A stretch of 15,116 bases of DNA from an uncultured Coriobacteriaceae bacterium (GTDB taxonomy: Bacteria > Actinomycetota > Coriobacteriia > Coriobacteriales > Eggerthellaceae): positions 1 to 15,116 of the forward strand of contig URZP01000031.1 in the NCBI GenBank assembly GCA_900552365.1. The letters are read 5' to 3'. The notes below the pieces were generated by a model, which ran no database searches, was not told where the DNA came from, and saw nothing but the letters and a program-made list of their open reading frames with translations. The position numbers and the translations under genes were made by a program. Below, one piece after another: positions 5,611 through 12,140 of this stretch (position 1 is its first letter; every line of letters begins with the position of its first letter).

Positions 5611-8022
5611 TTAGTACGGCTTGTCCAGGTCGGCACGGGCGAACGCGTCGGCATCAAGCCCGAAAAACCTCCCTTGGCGATAGCGATCAAGCGCCACAAG
5701 GGCGATCATGCCCGCGTTGTCGCCGCAGGAGCGCAGCGGCGGCATGACCAGGCGTACCCCCTGTTTGCGGCACATTTCCTGATAGGCATTGCGCAGTGCC
5801 GGGTTCGCGGCGACACCGCCGCCCAAGCAGAAGACCTCCGCGCCTGTTTCCTCAAGCGCATGATGAGCCTTGGAAACCTGAACATCCACGACCGCCTGCT
5901 GGAAACTGGCGGCAATGTCGGGGATGTTCAAAGGACGCCCCGCCTGATTCTCGTTGTTGATATGCGTCATAACGGCGGTTTTCAAGCCCGACAGCGAAAA
6001 GCGCAGGTCACCCGAATGTATCATCGCACGCGGAAAGGCGATGGCCTTGGGATTTCCCATGGCGGCGTACTTCGAAATGATGGGGCCGCCGGGGTAACCC
6101 AACCCTAATGCCTTCGCCACTTTGTCGAACGCCTCGCCCACCGCGTCGTCGATGGTGGTGCCAAGCGTTTCGTAGTCGCCCCAATCCTTCACATGGACAA
6201 GCATGGTGTTGCCGCCGGAAACAAGGGAAGCAACCAGAGGAGGCTCAAGGTCGGGCGCGCCGATCTTGTTCGCGTACAGGTGGCCCTCAAGATGGTTGAC
6301 GCCGATGAAGGGCTTGTCAGCCGCCCAAGCAGCACCCTTAGCAAACGCAACGCCCACTACCAGCGCGCCTACCAAGCCAGGCGCGTACGTAACGGACACC
6401 GCATCGAGGTCGTTCCACGTAAGCGAATCGACGCCCAGGTGAGCCGCCGCAACGTCGAAACACTCGTCGCACACGCTGCAGATGGCCTCGATGTGCTTGC
6501 GGCTGGCGATTTCAGGGACGACGCCGCCGAAGCGGGAATGAAAATCGATCTGCGAAGCAACGATATCGGCAAGAAGACTGCCGTCGCCGTCAACGATTGA
6601 GGCCGCCGTTTCGTCGCAGGAGCTTTCGATGGCAATGATCAGCGGGCGCGTGACCTTCAGGGGCGCCGCCTCGTTTTCCTTATGATCTTGCATCTCCATG
6701 CCACCGACGTCGTGGGAAGCCACAGGGAGCGGGCCGCTCATGATAACGGCATCGACGGCGTCATCGTAGTACTTCGCACGCACACCCACGCGCTCAAGCC
6801 CGATGGACTCGTAGAGCGCCTGTGCGGGCTTGTTGTCTGCGCGTACCTCGAGCATGCACGACTGCGCGCCCAGGTCGCGCGCATCCGACGCCAGATGAGC
6901 GATAAGCTCGCGCGCGATGCCGCGTCGGCGCCATTCGGGATCGGTGCCCACACGAAGCACCTCAAGCACGTCGCCAGCAACCAAACCGCCAACGTATGCG
7001 ACAAGCTTGGCAGAGCCCTCTTCGTCGCGCGAGAAAGCTGCCCACCACAGGTAACCGGCAGCGGCAAGCTCGTCGGAGATGGTCTTCTCGGTCCACGGAG
7101 CACCCTCCATGACTCGAACCTCGAGCTTCGCGACGTCGGCGACGTGCGCCGCATCAAGCGGACGATACAGCACCTGGTCAGACTCGATATCCTGAACGCC
7201 CGTCACCAGATTGCGCGGGTCGTCCTTCGAAAGGCGGACGCGCTCGTTTTCCTCTGCGTCGGAAAGACGCGTGTACACCGGCAGGGCGAACGCCGGGTCG
7301 TGCCTTTTGGCGTCGAACGGGTCGGACTCACCTGCACGCCACGATTCCTGCAGCGCCAGCAGCAGGCCGCGGCCCGTAACCGACCAAAACGCCTCATCGA
7401 GAACGGAACCACATTGCTGGAAGACATCAGCATACTTCGAAAGGGCGTCGCCCATGATCTGAAGCTGCGCGTCGTCGACGATTTCAGCAACATCACCCGA
7501 AAGCGACTCCGCAGCCGCAGCGGCCTTCACCACCGAGTCGGGCTCGGTTCGATGAGCGCCCGCATCGTCAACGAGATAGCGCACGGGGTACACCTCATGG
7601 CGCATAGCATCGGCCACAACCAGCGCACAACCGCGAACGCCCTTGGCCCAGGCATTCCAAGCAACGGCATCGAGCGTGGAAACGCCGATCAAGCCCACGC
7701 CCAACGCCGATGCGACGCCCTTTGCCGTGGCCATGGCGATGCGCACGCCCGTGAACGAACCCGGGCCGCGGCCTACGGCCACGCACGCGATGCGATCGCG
7801 TGCGAAACCGTGCTCCTTAAGAAGAGCATCGATCTCGGGCAGCAAACGCGTATTGGACGCGCGGCGCGCCTGCACCTCGAACGAGGCCACGGTTTCGACG
7901 GAGCGCCCGTCAGGAACAAGACGGCCAACGCCGATTGCCACAATTTCGTTCGCGGTGTCGAACGCAAGCACCAGATCGCGATCGGTTGATTGGTTTTCCA
8001 ACATCTCGGCACTTGAAACCAT
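5611..8022 (-). CDS. tsaD: Fused TsaB-RimI-TsaD: tRNA t6A37 synthesis with N-acetyltransferase domain
   Basis: The 803-residue protein joins three proteins that are usually separate. Residues about 15-235 are TsaB (LAFDTANE; GRGPGSFTGVRIA at 84-96), the partner that stabilises TsaD. Residues about 283-430 are a GNAT acetyltransferase like RimI (LRVGTDPEWRRRGIA 356-370; LEVRADNKPAQALYESIGL 391-409), which in other bacteria acetylates ribosomal protein S18. Residues about 459-803 are TsaD, the ASKHA enzyme that transfers threonylcarbamoyl to A37 of ANN-decoding tRNAs. TsaD has IESSCDETAASIV (465-477), metal-binding His577 and His581 in NHLEGH, LVSGGNT (600-606) and SCGDNAG (765-771). All three domains look intact and of normal length. 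Met7 is an alternative start; neither start has a strong ribosome site. tsaE lies 123 bases upstream on the same strand. Confidence 0.93.
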   Translation of the reverse strand: MVSSAEMLENQSTDRDLVLAFDTANEIVAIGVGRLVPDGRSVETVASFEVQARRASNTRLLPEIDALLKEHGFARDRIACVAVGRGPGSFTGVRIAMATAKGVASALGVGLIGVSTLDAVAWNAWAKGVRGCALVVADAMRHEVYPVRYLVDDAGAHRTEPDSVVKAAAAAESLSGDVAEIVDDAQLQIMGDALSKYADVFQQCGSVLDEAFWSVTGRGLLLALQESWRAGESDPFDAKRHDPAFALPVYTRLSDAEENERVRLSKDDPRNLVTGVQDIESDQVLYRPLDAAHVADVAKLEVRVMEGAPWTEKTISDELAAAGYLWWAAFSRDEEGSAKLVAYVGGLVAGDVLEVLRVGTDPEWRRRGIARELIAHLASDARDLGAQSCMLEVRADNKPAQALYESIGLERVGVRAKYYDDAVDAVIMSGPLPVASHDVGGMEMQDHKENEAAPLKVTRPLIIAIESSCDETAASIVDGDGSLLADIVASQIDFHSRFGGVVPEIASRKHIEAICSVCDECFDVAAAHLGVDSLTWNDLDAVSVTYAPGLVGALVVGVAFAKGAAWAADKPFIGVNHLEGHLYANKIGAPDLEPPLVASLVSGGNTMLVHVKDWGDYETLGTTIDDAVGEAFDKVAKALGLGYPGGPIISKYAAMGNPKAIAFPRAMIHSGDLRFSLSGLKTAVMTHINNENQAGRPLNIPDIAASFQQAVVDVQVSKAHHALEETGAEVFCLGGGVAANPALRNAYQEMCRKQGVRLVMPPLRSCGDNAGMIALVALDRYRQGRFFGLDADAFARADLDKPY

Positions 8023-8057
8023 CGGAAGCTCTTTCTTCGCTTAAGCATCACTGAATG

Positions 8058-8080
8058 ACGGCGACTCAACGAATCGCCGT
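8058..8080 (-). repeat. Stem-loop in the tsaB-rimI-tsaD leader
   Basis: ACGGCGA (8058-8064) and TCGCCGT (8074-8080) form a perfect 7-bp stem with a 9-base loop. It sits downstream of the TATAAT at 8101-8106 and about 35 bases before the start codon, so it would lie in the 5' leader. No T tract follows. Confidence 0.5.
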
Positions 8081-8100
8081 GAACCTTGTTTGCGCCGATG

Positions 8101-8106
8101 ATTATA
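8101..8106 (-). promoter_or_regulatory. Likely -10 element for tsaB-rimI-tsaD
   Basis: The minus strand reads a perfect TATAAT, about 80 bases before the start codon at 8022, inside the 123-base gap after tsaE. No clear -35 hexamer is present at 16-18 bases; that place is overlapped by the inverted repeat at 8114-8132. The fused gene may thus have its own promoter besides read-through from folD-tsaE. Confidence 0.45.
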
Positions 8107-8113
8107 ACGCGCC

Positions 8114-8132
8114 ACGCCCGACAGACGGGCGT
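8114..8132. repeat. Inverted repeat overlapping the -35 region before tsaB-rimI-tsaD
   Basis: ACGCCCG (8114-8120) and CGGGCGT (8126-8132) form a perfect 7-bp dyad around ACAGA. On the minus strand it lies 14 bases after the tsaE stop and 7 bases upstream of TATAAT. No T run follows on that strand, so an operator or a 3' hairpin of the tsaE transcript is more likely than an intrinsic terminator. Confidence 0.45.
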
Positions 8133-8145
8133 TTGCGCAAGAAGG

Positions 8146-8619
8146 CTACTTGTCAGCCCCAAGCGCCTGTGCCCAACAATGGGCGATCTCGTCGGAACGG
8201 GAACCCGTAGGCTCCACCATCACGACGCGTCTCCCCTCTTCAGGAGCGATGATGAAAACATGCAGGCAATCATCTGGGAACGCATCGGGGAAGCGCTCGC
8301 CCCATTCGACCAAAGAAACGCCGTCGCCCTCGACCAGCTCGTAGAAGCCGATGTCTTCAAGCTGGTCTTCCGAATCGAGGCGGTACAGATCGAAATGGTA
8401 CAAAGGAACGCGGCCCTGCGGGTAGGTAAGAACTATGTTGAACGTTGGGCTCACGATGGGCTCATCGATGTCCAAAGCCTCACCGAAGCCTTGCGCGAAC
8501 TGGGTTTTTCCCGCACCAAGATCGCCGGTGAGCATGACAATGTCGCCAGGCTGAACGCACTGCGCCAAAGCGGCGGCGATGCACTTGGTGTCCTCGACGG
8601 AATTCGACTCGAACCTCAC
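8146..8619 (-). CDS. tsaE: tRNA threonylcarbamoyladenosine biosynthesis ATPase TsaE
   Basis: The 157-residue product is TsaE, the P-loop ATPase that drives turnover of the TsaB-TsaD complex in bacterial t6A synthesis. It shows the Walker A loop GDLGAGKT (32-39), the SPTF motif (57-60), HFDLYRL (75-81) and VEW (104-106), all family hallmarks, at normal length. The start is GTG 8619, preceded by a perfect AGGAGG at 5 bases, which decides the start. It follows folD by 21 bases and should be co-transcribed with it. The partner TsaB and TsaD domains come next on the same strand. Confidence 0.95.
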   Translation of the reverse strand: MRFESNSVEDTKCIAAALAQCVQPGDIVMLTGDLGAGKTQFAQGFGEALDIDEPIVSPTFNIVLTYPQGRVPLYHFDLYRLDSEDQLEDIGFYELVEGDGVSLVEWGERFPDAFPDDCLHVFIIAPEEGRRVVMVEPTGSRSDEIAHCWAQALGADK

Positions 8620-8624
8620 GGTTG

Positions 8625-8630
8625 CCTCCT
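8625..8630 (-). promoter_or_regulatory. Consensus Shine-Dalgarno for the GTG start of tsaE
   Basis: AGGAGG on the minus strand, 5 bases before GTG 8619-8617. It lies in the 21-base gap after the folD stop. Confidence 0.85.
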
Positions 8631-8640
8631 GGTGCTTTAG

Positions 8641-9486
8641 CTAGCGACGCTCGGCCGCAATGACCACGTTACGCAGCATAGCGACGGTCGTGACCGACCC
8701 GACGCCGCGAGGAACAGGGGTGATGGCGGAAACGACGGACTCGACGGCGTCGAAGTCGGCGTCGCCGCACAAGTTGCCCTCGTCATCGAAGTTGATGCCC
8801 ACGTCAAGAACGGTCTGACCCAGGGCGAACAGATCGGCCCCGTAAGCGCGGGCGCGGCCCGTGGCGCAAACCACGATGTCGGCATCGCGGACAGCGCTTG
8901 CCAGGTCTTGCGTGCGGGAATGACACACGGTGACCGTTGCGTTGCGCGCAAGAAGCATAAGGGCCACCGGCTTGCCGATAACCAAGCTGCGGCCAAGGAC
9001 GACGGCCTTCTTGCCCTGAGGATCGATGCCGTAATGATCGAGGATGTCGATGCATGCCGCGGCCGTGCAGGGCGCAAAGCCCTCGCCCGTGCCGGCAAGC
9101 AGCGTGGCAAGCGAGCCGCGCGTGATGCCGTCGATGTCTTTCGCAGGGTCGAGCGCGTTGCAAACAGCCTGCTCGTCGATGCCTTCGGGAAGAGGACGGA
9201 ACAGCAGGCAACCATGGATGGAGTCATCTGAGTTCACCGTGGCAACGGCTGCAAGCACGACGTCGGTTGAGGCGTCTGCGGGAAGCACGAACTGCTTGAC
9301 GGCAATGCCGCATGCATCGGCGCGCTTCATGGCGGAACGTTCGTAGGTAAGGTCGTCGGGGCGCTCACCCACGCGAACGATAGCCAAAGTGGGCTGCTTG
9401 CCCGATGCCGTCAACGCCTTGGCGCGCGCGACGATGTCGGCCGCCATAGCGTCGGCAACCGGCTTTCCCAGCAAAAGATCTGCCAC
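8641..9486 (-). CDS. folD: FolD: methylene-THF dehydrogenase / methenyl-THF cyclohydrolase
   Basis: The 281-residue product is FolD, which interconverts methylene-THF, methenyl-THF and 10-formyl-THF with NAD(P). Family motifs include FRPLPEGID (96-104), DPAKDIDG (113-120), the nucleotide-binding loop VVLGRSLVIGKP (162-173), ATVTVCHSRT (183-192), VLDVGIN (226-232) and ITPVPRGVGSVTT (255-267). In the catalytic segment VGERPDDLTYERSAMKR, aligned to E. coli VGNDPASQIYVASKRK, the usual catalytic Lys position is Ala52 while Lys54 lies two residues later. I recall a similar YERGAxKR form in FolD of other anaerobes, so this is probably a lineage variant. The GTG start is fixed by AGGAGG 6 bases upstream (9493-9498). 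Co-transcribed with fchA (27-base gap) and tsaE. Confidence 0.93.
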   Translation of the reverse strand: MADLLLGKPVADAMAADIVARAKALTASGKQPTLAIVRVGERPDDLTYERSAMKRADACGIAVKQFVLPADASTDVVLAAVATVNSDDSIHGCLLFRPLPEGIDEQAVCNALDPAKDIDGITRGSLATLLAGTGEGFAPCTAAACIDILDHYGIDPQGKKAVVLGRSLVIGKPVALMLLARNATVTVCHSRTQDLASAVRDADIVVCATGRARAYGADLFALGQTVLDVGINFDDEGNLCGDADFDAVESVVSAITPVPRGVGSVTTVAMLRNVVIAAERR

Positions 9487-9492
9487 GGAAAC

Positions 9493-9498
9493 CCTCCT
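9493..9498 (-). promoter_or_regulatory. Consensus Shine-Dalgarno for the GTG start of folD
   Basis: AGGAGG on the minus strand, 6 bases before GTG 9486-9484. Confidence 0.85.
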
Positions 9499-9513
9499 GT
9501 TTTATTGGCTTGA

Positions 9514-10125
9514 TCAGCTTAGATAGTCAAGCACATGGCTTTCCACGAAATCAGCCTGCTGGTCGATGTCGGCAAGCAGGGAGTTCATACGCTGACGATA
9601 GACGCGCGCCCGCTGCTCGTCTTTCATGGACGAGATGTTCGCGACGACGGTCAGGCGAACGCCGTGGGCGGCCGCACGTGCGAACGTGGCTGCGGCGCCG
9701 ATATCGGAAAGCGCACTGCGGTTGCCATTGTAGGCGAAGAACTTGGCCGCACCAAGCGCTTCAAGGATGGTCTCCATGATTTCAAGCGGCACCTCGCTGG
9801 CGCCGTACAGGGCATTTTGAACGGCTGCTTCGCGTGCAGCGCGCTCTTCATCAGTGCCGCGCGGCATACGGTAAGCGGCTGCCAGCGGGGCGAACGCCTC
9901 CTCGTCAGCGCGCACCAGCTCGGCTAGGCGGGCACGCATGGCCTCGAGCCGCGCAAGTCTTTCGCGAGCCTCGGCCTCGACGTTCTTATAACGCTCCTTC
10001 CCCACGGTAAGGTTGCCGACCATCGAGGTCAGGCACGTGGAGAGAACGCCCACATATGCGCAAGCAGCGCCGCCTCCCGGTGTGGGCGCGGCGCTTGCCA
10101 GCTCTTCGATGAACTGTCTGTCCAT
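9514..10125 (-). CDS. fchA: Methenyl-THF cyclohydrolase / formimino-THF cyclodeaminase (FchA/FTCD-C family)
   Basis: The 203-residue product belongs to the FTCD_C/FchA family, a small helical enzyme that opens 5,10-methenyl-THF to 10-formyl-THF or removes ammonia from 5-formimino-THF. It begins MDRQFIEELASAAPTPGGG, with the characteristic PTPGGGAACA at 14-23. It then has SMVGNLTVGKERYK (34-47) and GNRSALSDIGAAATFARAA (134-152). The frame is open for 24 more codons upstream inside fhs, but ATG 10125 is where homology begins and it lies 4 bases after the fhs stop, suggesting coupling. No good Shine-Dalgarno is present, which fits coupled translation. Placement between fhs and folD favours the cyclohydrolase role. 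Formimino use, as in histidine or purine fermentation, cannot be excluded. Confidence 0.9.
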   Translation of the reverse strand: MDRQFIEELASAAPTPGGGAACAYVGVLSTCLTSMVGNLTVGKERYKNVEAEARERLARLEAMRARLAELVRADEEAFAPLAAAYRMPRGTDEERAAREAAVQNALYGASEVPLEIMETILEALGAAKFFAYNGNRSALSDIGAAATFARAAAHGVRLTVVANISSMKDEQRARVYRQRMNSLLADIDQQADFVESHVLDYLS

Positions 10126-10129
10126 TTTC

Positions 10130-11797
10130 TTAGAACAACCCCGAGACCTTTCCGGTCTCGTCCACGTCGATGCGCATAGCCGCAGGCGCTTTGCCAAGGC
10201 CGGGCATGGTCATGATCGAGCCAGTCAATGCGACGATGAAGCCAGCGCCGGCACTGACCTTGATGTCGCGAACGGTAATGCGGAAGCCCCTCGGCGCACC
10301 CAGCTTGCTGCCGTCATCCGAGAAGCTGTACTGGGTCTTCGCCATGCAGACGGGAAGGTTGCCAAAGCCGAGCTCCTCGAGGTGCTTCATCTCCTTGGCG
10401 ACCTTCGGGTCGAAGTCGACGCCGTCGGCATGGTACACGCGTTTGGCGATGTCCTCGATCTTCTTGGCGATGGGCTGGTCGAGCTCGTAGGCGAACTCGA
10501 AATCGTTAGGCTGCTCGCACAGGCGAACGACCTCGTCGGCAAGCTCCTGGCCACCCTCGCCGCCGCGAGCCCAAACCTCGGAAAGCGCGACGTTCACGCC
10601 GAGTTCCTTGCACTTTGCCGCAACCAAATCGAGCTCGGCCTGCGTGTCGGTGGGGAAACGGTTGATGGCGACGACGCACGGAAGCTTGTACACCTTCGTG
10701 ATGTTCTCGACATGCTGCAGAAGGTTGGGCAGGCCGGCCTCAAGAGCCTCGAGGTTCTCGGCGTTGAGGTCTTCCTTGGCCACGCCGCCGTGGTTCTTAA
10801 GGGCGCGAACGGTGGCAACGACGACCACGGCGTCGGGCTTGATGCCGGCATAGCGGCACTTGATGTCCAGGAACTTCTCGGCGCCCAGGTCGGCACCGAA
10901 ACCGGCCTCGGTGATGGCGTAATCGCCCAGGGCCATTGCCATGCGCGTTGCGATGACGGAGTTGCAGCCGTGAGCGATATTGGCGAAGGGACCGCCATGA
11001 ATGAACGCAGGCGTGCCCTCGAGGGTCTGCACCAGGTTCGGCTTCAGGGCGTCCTTCAGAAGGGCTGCCATAGCGCCTTCGGCATGCAGGTCGCCGGCGG
11101 TGACGGGCTTGTCGTCGCGGGTGTAAGCGACGACCATGCGGGCCAGGCGGGCCTTCAGGTCGTTGATGTCGGAAGCGAGGCAGAACACGGCCATGACCTC
11201 GCTGGCGACGGTGATATCAAACCCGTCCTCGCGCGGGAAGCCGTTCGCCTTGCCGCCAAGGCCGACGACGATCTGGCGAAGGGCACGGTCGTTCATATCG
11301 ACGACGCGCTTCCAGGTGATGCGACGGACGTCGATGTTCAGCTCGTTGCCGTTGTGGATATGAGCGTCGAGCATGGCAGCAAGCAGGTTGTTAGCCGCGC
11401 TGATGGCATGGAAGTCGCCCGTGAAGTGCAGGTTGATGTCTTCCATAGGGATGACCTGGGCGTAGCCGCCGCCGGCAGCGCCGCCCTTGATGCCGAAAAC
11501 AGGGCCAAGCGACGGCTCGCGCAAAGCGATGACGGTTTTCTTGCCCTGCTTGGCAAGCGCATCGCCCAAACCAACGGTGGTCGTGGTCTTGCCTTCGCCT
11601 GCAGCGGTGGGGTTGATGGCCGTGACCAGAACCAGTTTTCCGGGCTTTGCCTCGTGATCGCGCAGGTAGTTGTAGTCAACCTTTGCCTTGTACTTGCCGT
11701 ACATCTCGAGGTAGGAATCGGGGATGCCGATCTTCTCGGCGATCTCGTCGATTCGCTTCGGGGTTGCCGCTTGGGCGATCTCGATATCAGTCAGCAC
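10130..11797 (-). CDS. fhs: Formate-tetrahydrofolate ligase (10-formyl-THF synthetase)
   Basis: The 555-residue product is Fhs, which uses ATP to join formate and THF into 10-formyl-THF. The P-loop NPTAAGEGKTTTT (62-74) is clear, with Ala where many homologues have Pro. Also present are REPSLGPVFGIKGGAAGGGY, FTGDFHAI, HGGPFANIAHGCNS, ALKNHGG, and the C-terminal GFIVALTGSIMTMPGLGKAP. I start at GTG 11797 because AAAGGAG lies 6 bases upstream and the length then matches the family; the frame is open to 11866 but without a ribosome site. It leads the fhs-fchA-folD-tsaE cluster. The set carries formate to methylene-THF, feeding biosynthesis, or one-carbon catabolism run in reverse. No other Wood-Ljungdahl gene is seen here. 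Confidence 0.96.
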   Translation of the reverse strand: MLTDIEIAQAATPKRIDEIAEKIGIPDSYLEMYGKYKAKVDYNYLRDHEAKPGKLVLVTAINPTAAGEGKTTTTVGLGDALAKQGKKTVIALREPSLGPVFGIKGGAAGGGYAQVIPMEDINLHFTGDFHAISAANNLLAAMLDAHIHNGNELNIDVRRITWKRVVDMNDRALRQIVVGLGGKANGFPREDGFDITVASEVMAVFCLASDINDLKARLARMVVAYTRDDKPVTAGDLHAEGAMAALLKDALKPNLVQTLEGTPAFIHGGPFANIAHGCNSVIATRMAMALGDYAITEAGFGADLGAEKFLDIKCRYAGIKPDAVVVVATVRALKNHGGVAKEDLNAENLEALEAGLPNLLQHVENITKVYKLPCVVAINRFPTDTQAELDLVAAKCKELGVNVALSEVWARGGEGGQELADEVVRLCEQPNDFEFAYELDQPIAKKIEDIAKRVYHADGVDFDPKVAKEMKHLEELGFGNLPVCMAKTQYSFSDDGSKLGAPRGFRITVRDIKVSAGAGFIVALTGSIMTMPGLGKAPAAMRIDVDETGKVSGLF

Positions 11798-11803
11798 GTC
11801 GGG

Positions 11804-11810
11804 CTCCTTT
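11804..11810 (-). promoter_or_regulatory. Strong Shine-Dalgarno fixing the GTG start of fhs
   Basis: AAAGGAG on the minus strand, 6 bases before GTG 11797-11795. It falls inside the longer open frame, showing that the upstream 23 codons are leader. Confidence 0.8.
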
Positions 11811-11846
11811 GTGTCCAAATGGATCGGTGGATGATCGTACCGCCCC

Positions 11847-11852
11847 ATTCTA
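11847..11852 (-). promoter_or_regulatory. Possible -10 element for the fhs operon
   Basis: TAGAAT on the minus strand (5 of 6 to consensus), about 50 bases before the fhs start, giving a leader of roughly 40 bases. No convincing -35 is visible. Confidence 0.35.
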
Positions 11853-12005
11853 ACCGCCGCCGCCAATGAAGGAAGGGCTTTCTTGGCGAATGAAATCGTT
11901 CTTACGCCAACGGCGCCATGTCACAAAACAAACACTTACGAAGGGAACCTTGTTTGTGCTTCAATTTCTGACTGTTGAATTCAGTGAAGTAGTTTCGCCC
12001 ATATG

Positions 12006-12039
12006 AAGCGCTCGTAGCTAAACGCCGCGAGCGCTTTTT
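12006..12039 (+). terminator. Plus-strand Rho-independent terminator upstream of the MFS-CBS gene
   Basis: A perfect 9-bp stem (AAGCGCTCG 12006-12014, CGAGCGCTT 12028-12036, 13-base loop) runs into five Ts (12035-12039). The minus strand lacks a T run. The gene to the left, fhs, points the other way, so there is no plus-strand gene for it to end. It must act on a leader or small RNA that starts between about 11800 and 12000, about 100 bases before the MFS-CBS start codon. Confidence 0.7.
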
Positions 12040-12043
12040 GTTT

Positions 12044-12101
12044 GGGCTGCACTGAATACATGCGCGAAGCGGTTGAGAGAGCCGTGGCGCGCTGTCAGCC
12101 C
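12044..12101 (+). other. Nested stem in the MFS-CBS leader
   Basis: Three stems nest in order: GGGCTG (12044-12049) with CAGCCC (12096-12101), GCGCG (12062-12066) with CGCGC (12088-12092), and CGGT (12070-12073) with GCCG (12081-12084). They are separated by internal loops, with TGAGAGA at the tip. It lies between the terminator and the ribosome site. I could not match it to a known riboswitch, and short GC-rich stems can arise by chance. Confidence 0.3.
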
Positions 12102-12122
12102 GTGAAAGCCGGGTGTCTATCT

Positions 12123-12130
12123 GGAAAGGA
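12123..12130 (+). promoter_or_regulatory. Ribosome binding site supporting the GTG start of the MFS-CBS gene
   Basis: GGAAAGGA lies 10 bases before GTG 12141. Spacing is slightly long. The alternative ATG at 12168 has only a G run right against it. Confidence 0.5.
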
Positions 12131-12140
12131 ATTAGCTTTC

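Larger units (their letters stand above)
11798..12140. other. Divergent intergenic region between fhs and the MFS-CBS gene
   Basis: This 343-base stretch has no convincing gene. It holds the fhs ribosome site and possible -10 at one end, an AT-richer stretch (about 11920-12000), a plus-strand terminator (12006-12039), a nested stem (12044-12101) and the MFS-CBS ribosome site. A 38-codon plus-strand frame (11890-12006) ends exactly at the terminator stem. It lacks a well-spaced ribosome site, and its third-position GC is low for this region, so I do not call it. Confidence 0.6.

Noticed and set aside
6682..7989. A 435-codon plus-strand frame opposite the TsaB and RimI domains
   Set aside because: Same antisense effect; the translation is His/Arg-rich without a recognisable fold, while the minus strand carries intact TsaB and GNAT motifs.
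11798..11846. Possible folate-linked (THF or ZTP) riboswitch before fhs
   Set aside because: The likely fhs leader is only about 40 bases and lacks the conserved segments I would expect of those classes.
10013..11869. A long plus-strand open frame (over 600 codons) opposite fhs and fchA
   Set aside because: It is antisense to two genes with clear family motifs. High third-position GC leaves the opposite frame free of stops. The translation shows no known domain and no ribosome site.
8082..11957. The 12-mer GAACCTTGTTTG occurs both before tsaB-rimI-tsaD (about 8082) and upstream of the MFS-CBS gene (about 11945)
   Set aside because: A few shared 12-mers are expected by chance in 15 kb, and the flanks do not match beyond a few bases.
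11890..12006. A 38-codon plus-strand frame ending at the terminator stem, and a 17-codon frame at 11918-11971
   Set aside because: Neither has a well-placed ribosome site, they overlap in different frames, and third-position GC of the longer one is far below that of the neighbouring genes. Kept only as a possible leader peptide in the terminator finding.
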